Below are positions 6,762 through 13,503 of a stretch of 22,006 nt of DNA, in pieces. How positions within the stretch are numbered: position 1 is the first letter of the stretch; each line of letters opens with the position of its first letter. Location of the stretch: positions 1-22,006 of the IMG/VR virus record IMGVR_UViG_3300001827_000082; one strand, written 5' to 3'. The notes under the pieces were generated by a model. The model was not told the origin of the DNA, did not search any database, and saw only the letters and a list, made by a program, of their open reading frames with translations. A program made the translations under genes and the position numbers. Source of the DNA: a virus.

Positions 6762-7886
6762 ATGGCATTAACTAACTTTGCCGCGCTGACCGACGAACAA
6801 AAAACGGTTTGGTCACGCGATTTCTGGCGTCAAGCACGCAACAACTCTTTTATTATGCAGTTCGCAGGTCAGGGCCCTAACGCTCTTGTCCAGCAAGTAA
6901 CTGATCTTACAAAGAACGAGAAGGGCGCACGCGCTGTTCTTACTCTGATCGCTGAGTTGGAAGGCGACGGTGCTGTAGGTGACTACACACTGGAGAACAA
7001 CGAAGAAGCAGTGAAGGCATACGACACTGTGATCCGTATTGACCAAATGCGTAACGCAAACCGTATCGCTGGTCGCATGGCGGATCAGAAGTCGATCGTA
7101 AACTTCCGTGAAACTTCTCGCGACGTTCTTGCATATTGGTACGCAGATCGTATCGATCAGTTAGCGTTCTTGACGCTCGCTGGTGTCGGCTACGACAAGC
7201 GTCCAAACGGCGCAACTCGTCCTTCAGGCGCAACTGGTCTGAACTTGTCTGATCTTGAGTTCTCAGCAGACGTTTCAGCTCCAACTGCAAACCGCCACTT
7301 AATCGCTAAGTCAGACGGTACTGTAGGTACTGGTGATCTAGCGGCAGACGGTAACATTGGTTACAAGACCATTGTTAACCTGAAGGCGTACGCGAAAGAC
7401 CACTACATCCGTGGTGTTAAAGGAACAGGCGGTGCAGAAATGTATCATATGTTCGTTACTCCACAGATCATGGCTCAGCTCAAGCTGGACACTGACTTCA
7501 TCGCTAATGTCCGCAACGCAGGCATCCGTGGTGATAGTAACGCGCTCTTCCAAGGCTCTGAGTCAGTCATGGTTGATGGCGTAATGGTCCACGAGTTCCG
7601 CCACGTCTATCACACTGACCAAGCTGCTTCTGGTAGCAAGTTCGGTTCAGCTGGCGACGTTGACGGTACACGTACTCTGTTCTGCGGTGCGCAGGCTCTG
7701 GGTATGGCTGACCTTGGCAACGCTGAGTGGTACGAAGATGAATTCGACTACGGCAACCAGTACGCGATTTCAGTATCCAAGATTCTTGGATTCTTGAAGC
7801 CTAAGTACAAGCCAGTAGCGAACACAACTTCTACACCAGACACTAAAGAAGACTTTGGTGTGATTGCTCTGGACGTTGCTAACTAA
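6762..7886 (+). CDS. Major capsid protein, N4-gp56-like family, 374 aa
   Basis: Main shell protein of the icosahedral head. The N-terminus (ALTNFAALTDEQKTVWSRDF) and the following conserved block with NEKGARAVLTLIAELEGDG are characteristic of the N4-gp56 family of HK97-fold capsid proteins. Further support comes from LENNEEAVKAYDTVIRIDQM and NANRIAGRMADQKSIVNFRE, from the late FCGAQALGMADLGNAEWYEDEFDYGNQYAIS block and from GFLKPKY. The length is within the family's usual range and no N-terminal delta/protease cleavage region is evident. The context is ideal: scaffold upstream, a strong terminator directly downstream, its own leader and a good GAGGT ribosome site. Codon choice looks more biased toward GGT, CGT, AAC and GCA than in neighbours, which fits high expression. 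Confidence 0.92.
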   Translation: MALTNFAALTDEQKTVWSRDFWRQARNNSFIMQFAGQGPNALVQQVTDLTKNEKGARAVLTLIAELEGDGAVGDYTLENNEEAVKAYDTVIRIDQMRNANRIAGRMADQKSIVNFRETSRDVLAYWYADRIDQLAFLTLAGVGYDKRPNGATRPSGATGLNLSDLEFSADVSAPTANRHLIAKSDGTVGTGDLAADGNIGYKTIVNLKAYAKDHYIRGVKGTGGAEMYHMFVTPQIMAQLKLDTDFIANVRNAGIRGDSNALFQGSESVMVDGVMVHEFRHVYHTDQAASGSKFGSAGDVDGTRTLFCGAQALGMADLGNAEWYEDEFDYGNQYAISVSKILGFLKPKYKPVANTTSTPDTKEDFGVIALDVAN

Positions 7887-7899
7887 ATAGCAACAACTG

Positions 7900-7924
7900 A
7901 CCCGCCCTTCGGGGCGGGTTTCTA
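7900..7924 (+). terminator. UUCG-capped intrinsic terminator after the capsid gene
   Basis: ACCCGCCC (7900-7907), loop TTCG (7908-7911), GGGCGGGT (7912-7919): a perfect 8-bp GC-rich stem with the very stable UUCG tetraloop, beginning 14 nt after the capsid stop. The following tract TTTCT is short in T, so termination may be partial and let some RNA continue into the head-completion genes. Confidence 0.85.
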
Positions 7925-7936
7925 CTAGGAAAGGTT

Positions 7937-8272
7937 ATGAAGCTTGTTAGTACAAAAAGGATCACAGTCCCATCCCTTAGTGGGGCGATTATTCTGTTCA
8001 ACCCTGGACAGCCAGTTGAAGTCGATGAGCGTGACGTTCTTGCGTGTAAGGATCGAGGTTGCGTACCGGCTGATAAAGTCCAAGCTGTTGTGGAGACGCT
8101 GGATAGAAATGAGGAAATTGCCGCCGCCATACAGACCTTGTTGGATGAGGGCGACGAAAAGAATTTTACGTCGATGGGTGACCCGAAAGTAAAACCCATT
8201 GAGCGCGTACTTGGGTACGACATCACAGCAGCGGAGCGGGATGCTGCGTGGGCATTGATCAACGGGGAATGA
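7937..8272 (+). CDS. Capsid-adjacent conserved phage protein, 111 aa
   Basis: ATG at 7937 follows AGGAAAGG. The N-terminal half (KRITVPSLSGAIILFNPGQPVEVDERDVLACKDRGCVPAD, two cysteines at about 37 and 42) resembles a small beta domain found in proteins encoded next to capsid genes in many tailed phages. The C-terminal half (about 50-110) is helical and includes an IAAAIQTLLDEGDEKNFTSMGDPKVKP segment, then VLGYDITAAERDAAW. I recall similar two-part proteins beside N4-gp56-like capsid genes, but their function is not established; a head-completion or minor head role is plausible. The next gene starts one base after its stop. Confidence 0.6.
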   Translation: MKLVSTKRITVPSLSGAIILFNPGQPVEVDERDVLACKDRGCVPADKVQAVVETLDRNEEIAAAIQTLLDEGDEKNFTSMGDPKVKPIERVLGYDITAAERDAAWALINGE

Positions 8273-8273
8273 A

Positions 8274-8921
8274 ATGGCGACAGCAGCGCATATTATAGAT
8301 CGGGCCAAACTTCAGTTGGCCGACCCTCATTTGACGCGCTGGTCAGAAGCCGAGTTAATCAAATATATAAATGATGGGCAGCGAGAAGTTGTTCTGTATA
8401 AACCCGATGCGTCGTCTGCGAATACCAATGTCGCATTGGTTGCTGGTAGCAAGCAGGCGATGCCATCGGACTCAATACGTTTAGTAAGTGTAGTCCGAAA
8501 CACCTCAGAGGAGTCAAAACGCGCTATCCGCCCTGTACCTAGGGAAACGTTAGATCGTTTTAAACCGAATTGGCACGACGAAAAGCAGAGTGCTGAAGTA
8601 CAGCATTTTGTGTTCGATGAGAATGACCAGAACGTGTTTTATGTATACCCGCCCAACAACGGCAACGGAAGGGTTGAAGTCATGTACACCCAATCACCGG
8701 CTGATGTTGACGCCACAACAGATTCATTAGGGGTCGCAGATGCTTACGCAAACGCTGTATTGGACTATGTTCTATACCGCGCATTTGCCAAAGACGCTGA
8801 TATACCGTCGTCAGCGCAACGCGCAAACGGTTACTACCAAGGATTTATGAACGCGATTAGCGGAAAAGGCCAAATCGACGTTCTTGTGTCCCCTCAAGTT
8901 GAACCACAGGCGCAGCCATGA
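8274..8921 (+). CDS. Head-tail adaptor protein (DUF6682/SU10-adaptor-like), 215 aa
   Basis: Likely binds below the portal and links it to the tail. The N-terminus (IIDRAKLQLADPHLTRWSEA, ELIKYINDGQREVVLYKPDA) followed by VALVAGSKQAMPSDSIRLVSVVRN matches the pattern of phage adaptor proteins of the DUF6682/SU10 type: a helix pair with RWSExELxxYINDGQRE, then a beta domain. The middle (VFYVYPPNNGNGRVEVMYTQSPA) and the ADAYANAVLDYVLYRAFAKDA helix, followed by a second helix with YYQGFMNAI, are also typical. The length is near that of T7 gp11 (196 aa). Its stop overlaps the start of the next gene (ATGA). The specific family name is from memory; the adaptor role is well supported by position and pattern. 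Confidence 0.78.
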   Translation: MATAAHIIDRAKLQLADPHLTRWSEAELIKYINDGQREVVLYKPDASSANTNVALVAGSKQAMPSDSIRLVSVVRNTSEESKRAIRPVPRETLDRFKPNWHDEKQSAEVQHFVFDENDQNVFYVYPPNNGNGRVEVMYTQSPADVDATTDSLGVADAYANAVLDYVLYRAFAKDADIPSSAQRANGYYQGFMNAISGKGQIDVLVSPQVEPQAQP

Positions 8922-9556
8922 AGTATTTAGAAGCCGTTCCAGACGTATTAACGCAGATTCCATCGGCTCCTGACTTCGTAATTACAGCCGCTATGAACCG
9001 CTCAGCTCGGAAATTCTGCGAGCAATCAGGCGTGTATAGGCTACGTGTTGAGGATTTGACGGTTCGCGAAGGCATTCAGAACTATGATTTCGCTGATTTT
9101 CTGCCGCGCGAAACAGTCGTCCACAAGATTGATAGTGTGCTTGTAGAGAACAAGCGCCTTGAGCCAGCGACATTCAAGTATGTGTCTCAGCAGCTTCGCG
9201 GCGCTCGGCTAGCTGAGAGAGGCAAAGCGCAGTACTTCGTACCGCACCAGTCATCACAGATCAATATTTGGCCGATACCAGAAGGTACGCTGAAGAAAGC
9301 GCTGGAAGCACAACTTATCCTGAAGCCGTCTCGTAGCGCTGATGAGGTAGAGGACTGGTTTGGCGAGAAGTACTTTGAAGCTTTGATTGCTGGCACAGTA
9401 GCCGAGATGTCCCGCACACCGAATACAGAGTTTTATAACCCAAATCTCTTCCCGCTCATGGAGCAGTACTTCATGTCAGCGATTATGGAAGCGAAGAAAG
9501 AGGCGACAGGCGCCGACCGCGCCGTGCCTAGAAAGGTTAAATACGGCGGGTATTGA
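8918..9556 (+). CDS. Probable head-tail connector/tail protein, 212 aa
   Basis: Overlaps the adaptor gene by four bases (ATGA), so the two are probably made together. Visible features are an N-terminal helical part (PDVLTQIPSAPDFVITAAMNRSARKFCEQ), then beta-rich segments with LRVEDLTVREGIQNYDFADFLPRETVVHKIDSVLVENKRL. A C-terminal pair of helices (WFGEKYFEALIAGTVAEM and LFPLMEQYFMSAIMEAKKEATG) ends in a basic tail. The plan, a helix, a beta domain with a YxF turn before a VxxIxSV strand, and a helix pair, resembles tail adaptor or stopper proteins of short-tailed phages and is partly like the preceding gene product. I cannot assign a precise family. Confidence 0.6.
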   Translation: MKYLEAVPDVLTQIPSAPDFVITAAMNRSARKFCEQSGVYRLRVEDLTVREGIQNYDFADFLPRETVVHKIDSVLVENKRLEPATFKYVSQQLRGARLAERGKAQYFVPHQSSQINIWPIPEGTLKKALEAQLILKPSRSADEVEDWFGEKYFEALIAGTVAEMSRTPNTEFYNPNLFPLMEQYFMSAIMEAKKEATGADRAVPRKVKYGGY

Positions 9557-9987
9557 TGCTCACATTACGCTCAACTTCAGGAGCAGAGCTTAGAAATAAC
9601 TGGCCATGGGTCGAGCACGGTATACAGACGATCATAAGGAAAACAGGATCAGAATTTATAGCGGCGGACATATACGCCGCAATAATGCTGAAAAACCTGT
9701 TTCTTTATTGGATTGTTGAAGACGCATACACCATCGGTTTCACAGTGGTTAGTGAGGCTGATACAGCGTACAACGGAGCCAAATCTCTATATTTAGATCA
9801 TACATACGTAGATACGAAATATATGAGAGACGGTTTACTTGAAGATCTTGATTTAGCCTTTGGAGATCTTGCGGTAAAATGCGATTGTACAAGTCTAGAA
9901 TTTAATTCTCCTAGGATGGGGTGGGGAAGACGCTTAAAGCGTATGGGCTGGAAGCCGTACACTGTGGTTTATAAGCGGGACTTATAA
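9556..9987 (+). CDS. GNAT-like phage protein in the T7 gp13 position, 143 aa
   Basis: The stop of the previous gene and this ATG share a base (TGATG), so I start at 9556 and not at the in-frame TTG one codon earlier. The fold pattern suggests a GNAT acetyltransferase-like domain: helices with FIAADIYAAIMLKNLFLYWIVED, a strand with YTIGFTVVSE, LYLDHTYVDTKYMRDGLLEDLDLAFGDLA, and the ending MGWGRRLKRMGWKPYTVVYKRDL, which matches the GWxRxLxxxGxxPYxxxxxK ending of phage GNAT-like proteins. The usual acetyl-CoA loop (Q/RxxGxG/A) is not visible, so catalysis is doubtful. T7 gp13 (138 aa), in the same gene position, is also GNAT-like and needed for virion morphogenesis. That comparison rests on order, size and fold pattern. 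Confidence 0.6.
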   Translation: MLTLRSTSGAELRNNWPWVEHGIQTIIRKTGSEFIAADIYAAIMLKNLFLYWIVEDAYTIGFTVVSEADTAYNGAKSLYLDHTYVDTKYMRDGLLEDLDLAFGDLAVKCDCTSLEFNSPRMGWGRRLKRMGWKPYTVVYKRDL

Positions 9988-10796
9988 TGGGCAAAGGTAG
10001 TAAGCCAAAAACTCCAGAGGCGAGCGCTAACGAAAAGGCACTTGCCGATATTTCGTTAGACATCTACGCCGACTACAAAGACCGTTATCGGGGCTTAGAA
10101 GATGACCTCATCGCCGATTCTAGTGTGGACAGAACTTCCAGAATCCAAGGCCGTACAAACGTAGACACTCAGAAAGCCTTATCTGCCAATAACGATATTG
10201 CGTTAAGCCGAGCTGGTACATCTGGAGGGCTAGGTTCAGGCGCGTCTGTAGCAAACTATGACGCGGGGGAGACGGGTGGAGCGCTTGCTGTAGCCAACCA
10301 AGGCGGATTTGTAGCGGGCGGGAACGAACTGTTACAACGCAAGACATCAGCTCTTAGCGCAGTTCAGGCTGGCGAAGATGTGTCGCGTGCGGGCATTGCA
10401 CAGGCAGCGAATGTTGCAAACCGCAACACTATTGCTTCTTTCCAAGATGCGCAGAATCGTAAGCTTTCCAATGCGCAAGCGGTTGAGGCGGCTATTGCGG
10501 GCGGGGTTCAAGGGTACATGCAGGGCCAGCAGTACGGCGCTAATCAGCAGATGATCGCAGATACAAAGGCGGCAAGAGATGCGGCAGCTGCAGCGGACAT
10601 CAATAAGATGCAAAACCAATATTTCTCCGGCCCGATGCAACTGGCCGCTCCCGCACAACCATTCTCTTTATACAGCCCACATATGATTGGCGGTCGCATT
10701 CCAGGGGTTCCTTTGGCCCCATACCGAGCGCCTAATCGCGGGATTAGCTTTGTAGATAACACTCAGATACCTATGCGTCTTGGAGTACGTAGATAA
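9987..10796 (+). CDS. Putative internal virion/ejection protein, T7 gp14-like position, 269 aa
   Basis: Starts at an ATG sharing a base with the previous TAA (TAATG). The N-terminus is basic (MGKGSKPKTPEASANEKALA). The middle, about 45-190, is a low-complexity Ala/Gly/Gln/Asn helical region with many small residues (LSRAGTSGGLGSGASVANYD, AGIAQAANVANRNTIASFQDAQNRK) and an AVEAAIAGGVQGYMQGQQYG segment. The end is Pro-rich (PHMIGGRIPGVPLAPYRAP). This is the composition of ejection proteins that enter the host envelope ahead of DNA (compare T7 gp14). The function is inferred from order and composition; there is no diagnostic motif. Confidence 0.6.
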   Translation: MGKGSKPKTPEASANEKALADISLDIYADYKDRYRGLEDDLIADSSVDRTSRIQGRTNVDTQKALSANNDIALSRAGTSGGLGSGASVANYDAGETGGALAVANQGGFVAGGNELLQRKTSALSAVQAGEDVSRAGIAQAANVANRNTIASFQDAQNRKLSNAQAVEAAIAGGVQGYMQGQQYGANQQMIADTKAARDAAAAADINKMQNQYFSGPMQLAAPAQPFSLYSPHMIGGRIPGVPLAPYRAPNRGISFVDNTQIPMRLGVRR

Positions 10797-11302
10797 TGGC
10801 TTATCGTGATGAAGAACTAGCGAACATGACTCGTGAGGATTACGAGTACAGGCGTGGACTACTAAAGCCATTAGAAGACGAACTGTTCGGCATGAAGGAC
10901 GATACTTCAATCATAGATAACGCACGCGAGCAGGTTGGGACCATCCAAGAACGTGGTACTGAGCAGATCGATCGCCAGATGAGCCGCTATGGAACAGCGC
11001 GTACTGGCGCACAAGCAGTAGCAGCAGACAGAAGTCTTGGTTTAGCTACCGCGCAAACAGGGACCGATCTGCTAAATAACGCAGCGATTGATCAAGAAGA
11101 ACGAAACTTAGGCGTGCTAGGAACTCTTGTTGCTGGAGGTCGTAAAAAACAAAAAGGCGCTTTGGCAGGACTTGGTGATGTAGCCGGTATGGAGAGCCAG
11201 CGTATTGCAGCTGGTAATCAAGCGCGTGCACAGTGGCGCGCACAACGTAATCAAACAATCGGAACCTTAGCGACCTTCGCTGGGTTCGCAATGGGGCTTT
11301 AA
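10796..11302 (+). CDS. Putative internal virion protein, 168 aa
   Basis: The ATG overlaps the previous stop by one base (TAATG). The N-terminal 60 residues are strongly charged and helical (ANMTREDYEYRRGLLKPLED...), the middle has small-residue helices (MSRYGTARTGAQAVAADRSL), and the C-terminus ends in a hydrophobic segment TIGTLATFAGFAMGL that could insert in a membrane. Part of the middle resembles the preceding protein in style (SR.GT....GA, then Asn/Ala helices), so the two may be distant duplicates or a split T7 gp14-like function. There are no cysteines. It probably belongs to the ejection complex formed with the two large proteins that follow. Confidence 0.6.
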   Translation: MAYRDEELANMTREDYEYRRGLLKPLEDELFGMKDDTSIIDNAREQVGTIQERGTEQIDRQMSRYGTARTGAQAVAADRSLGLATAQTGTDLLNNAAIDQEERNLGVLGTLVAGGRKKQKGALAGLGDVAGMESQRIAAGNQARAQWRAQRNQTIGTLATFAGFAMGL

Positions 11303-11304
11303 TC

Positions 11305-13500
11305 ATGGCTGGTTATTCTGACATTCTTGGTAGCTTCCTCACTGCGCAGAACCAGCAGCTGAATACCCAGTATCGCTTGGCCTCGCTCGAAGAACAACAG
11401 CGTCAAAACAGAACGCGTAATGAGCAGTTTGATCGGCAGTTCACTGCTGACCAACAGCAGCGGAATTTTGCTAACTCCATCACTAACCAAGAATTAGCGC
11501 TACGACGAAACGAAGACGCTAGGGCTCAGCTACTAACCGATAATCAAGAGCGTTTAAGACTACGTGCAGAAGCATCTCAAGCGCTATACCAGTTACCTGG
11601 AGTTGGAGCTGAAAGTAGTATCGCTGAAGCATATAAAAGCGGCGCCCTAACAGATGAGAGACTCGGCCTGTTTTTACGTACTCACGGTAGTGCGCTCGGC
11701 CTGTTCGACGGCCCTGATGGTAGCCCACGGGTATTTCATAGCATCGCTCCAGCATTAGATGCCAATGGCCAGCCTATCGAAGGGCAATTTGTTATCAACG
11801 TAACAAACCCTAGGACGGGAACGACTGGTGTTGTCACCAGCGAGGGTGGCACTGATCCTAGAGAAGGGGTAGAAACATTTTCTGGGGCAGCTCTAGAGGC
11901 GCTACTCGATCGAGTAGACAGTACAGCCCGCACTATGCGCGGGCAGCTGAGTCGCTTTGACCTAGTGCAGATGTCGAATCGACAAGCAGCGGTCAACGCG
12001 TCGATGCCAAAATCCCAGCTACAGCAGTCGCTAGGCGCATCTGCGATGCCTCAAACAACTGCTACAGCTACTCCGCAAGCGCCGATCCTTTCTGCGACTC
12101 CAGCGACGGCTAATGCGGGAGTCGGCAGTGAAGATTTAATACCATCAGTGGGCGGTAAACCTTCTCGGGATAGCGCCGGTCGTCCAATAGATGATTACAA
12201 CACACAACCAGAACCTGCCACTACGCGGCTTGGGGAGCTGGAATTGTATGTTGATACTCTTGATGAAGAGATCGCTAACGCGCGGAACGCATATAGTAAG
12301 TCAGGCGGGATGTTTTCTGCGCAAGGTCGAAGCATCGAGAAAGATATACAAGCTCTTACGCAACAAAAACAAGCTGCATTAGCTCAAATTAAGCAGCTTC
12401 AGCCAAATAACGCCGTATCCCCAGCAGATCAAGTTCCAGGACCATCGGATACAAGCGGAATACGCAAAGCACTTGCTGATTTACGTCAGACACAAGCGGC
12501 GCCACAAACACAAGGCGAGCGCGTAGCCAGCACCGCGCAACAGTTAGTTGGGTCGATATACGGTGATCTTAACAGACAGCGCAATGAAGGTTTGGGCATG
12601 ATGGACGCTGGCCGTAACTATCGCGGCGCTAACGTATCTGCTGACGATATGGGTCGGATTATTTACGCTGGGCAAAAACGTAAGGCTTACGATCTAACTG
12701 GATCTGCGTACGACGTACAGGGTCTGAATGATACTGCTGTAAACAATATGCTATCTGGTGACGATGCGAGAGGCACTGGATTGGCGCAGGCGAATGCGAG
12801 CATAACCGCTGGGCAGAATATGGTGCAGGACGCTAACACACGTATCGCAACGATGCGTAATACAGACGTTACTGACCGGAGAGAGCGCGAGAAGATGGCA
12901 CTTTCTCAAGGCGAAAAGGCAGATGCGGCGTACAACGCGGCTACACAGGCGCTTCCAGGAGAAATGGAAGCCGCCATGGCGAAGTACGAGATCTTCGGTG
13001 AAAAAGCGCAGACTGCCGCGCAGAAAGGCATGACCGCCGTAATGGGGTCAATCGCAGGTCAGCCTAACGCAGTTAAGAACGCTTACAAATATCTGTTAGT
13101 TCAACCTGATGAGCGTCGCGCTATTGCAGACGGAACAATAGAACTACAACGTGTAATCGATGACGTAGACGACGGAGCACGTTGGATTGAACCAGAAGGA
13201 CGGTTCTATAAGTGGTTGCAAACTCGTAACGGTGTGAAATTCGTACAAGACTTCCTTAACCCAGATATGCCTGATCCTAGATCCATGGACTTAATGTTCT
13301 TAGCTAAGGCTTCTGGGCTAGGCGTCAGAGAGTTTTTGGTAGACGTAGTAAGCCAAGCGACAAACCAACGCACCTCTTCAATAACGCCGAAACAAATGCA
13401 GGCGTTAACAACTAACTTGGTGAAACTGAGACAGGCTGGAATCAAATTCCCACCAAATGAGATGAAAGCCTTCATGATCGAAGAACTGAAGAAGGGCTAA
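11305..13500 (+). CDS. Putative large internal virion protein, T7 gp15-like position, 731 aa
   Basis: ATG at 11305, two bases after the previous stop. The length is close to T7 gp15 (747 aa) and its position, before a giant gp16-sized protein, is the same. Residues 1-100 are a Gln/Arg/Asn-rich helical stretch (QLNTQYRLASLEEQQRQNRT). A small beta-type domain with VFHSIAPALDANGQPIEGQF follows at about 145-190. Residues 235-300 are a Thr/Ala/Pro linker. Residues 307-372 form a coiled coil (LGELELYVDTLDEEIANARN...ALTQQKQAALAQIKQLQP), then come long helices to about 560. The last 150 residues are a globular helical part with WIEPEGRFYKWLQTRNGVKF. No enzymatic motif is visible. It is likely a structural component of the ejection tube. 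Confidence 0.65.
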   Translation: MAGYSDILGSFLTAQNQQLNTQYRLASLEEQQRQNRTRNEQFDRQFTADQQQRNFANSITNQELALRRNEDARAQLLTDNQERLRLRAEASQALYQLPGVGAESSIAEAYKSGALTDERLGLFLRTHGSALGLFDGPDGSPRVFHSIAPALDANGQPIEGQFVINVTNPRTGTTGVVTSEGGTDPREGVETFSGAALEALLDRVDSTARTMRGQLSRFDLVQMSNRQAAVNASMPKSQLQQSLGASAMPQTTATATPQAPILSATPATANAGVGSEDLIPSVGGKPSRDSAGRPIDDYNTQPEPATTRLGELELYVDTLDEEIANARNAYSKSGGMFSAQGRSIEKDIQALTQQKQAALAQIKQLQPNNAVSPADQVPGPSDTSGIRKALADLRQTQAAPQTQGERVASTAQQLVGSIYGDLNRQRNEGLGMMDAGRNYRGANVSADDMGRIIYAGQKRKAYDLTGSAYDVQGLNDTAVNNMLSGDDARGTGLAQANASITAGQNMVQDANTRIATMRNTDVTDRREREKMALSQGEKADAAYNAATQALPGEMEAAMAKYEIFGEKAQTAAQKGMTAVMGSIAGQPNAVKNAYKYLLVQPDERRAIADGTIELQRVIDDVDDGARWIEPEGRFYKWLQTRNGVKFVQDFLNPDMPDPRSMDLMFLAKASGLGVREFLVDVVSQATNQRTSSITPKQMQALTTNLVKLRQAGIKFPPNEMKAFMIEELKKG

Positions 13501-13503
13501 GGT

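Noticed and set aside
7879-8308. Two long minus-strand frames opposite the 111-aa gene
   Set aside because: They overlap each other and a well-supported plus-strand gene with a good ribosome site, and their products have no recognisable features.
11902-11944. 16-nt perfect palindrome CTACTCGATCGAGTAG followed by a 6-bp GC stem, inside the 731-aa gene
   Set aside because: A palindrome of this size is not far from chance for 22 kb and the second stem is ordinary. No T-tract or conserved context.
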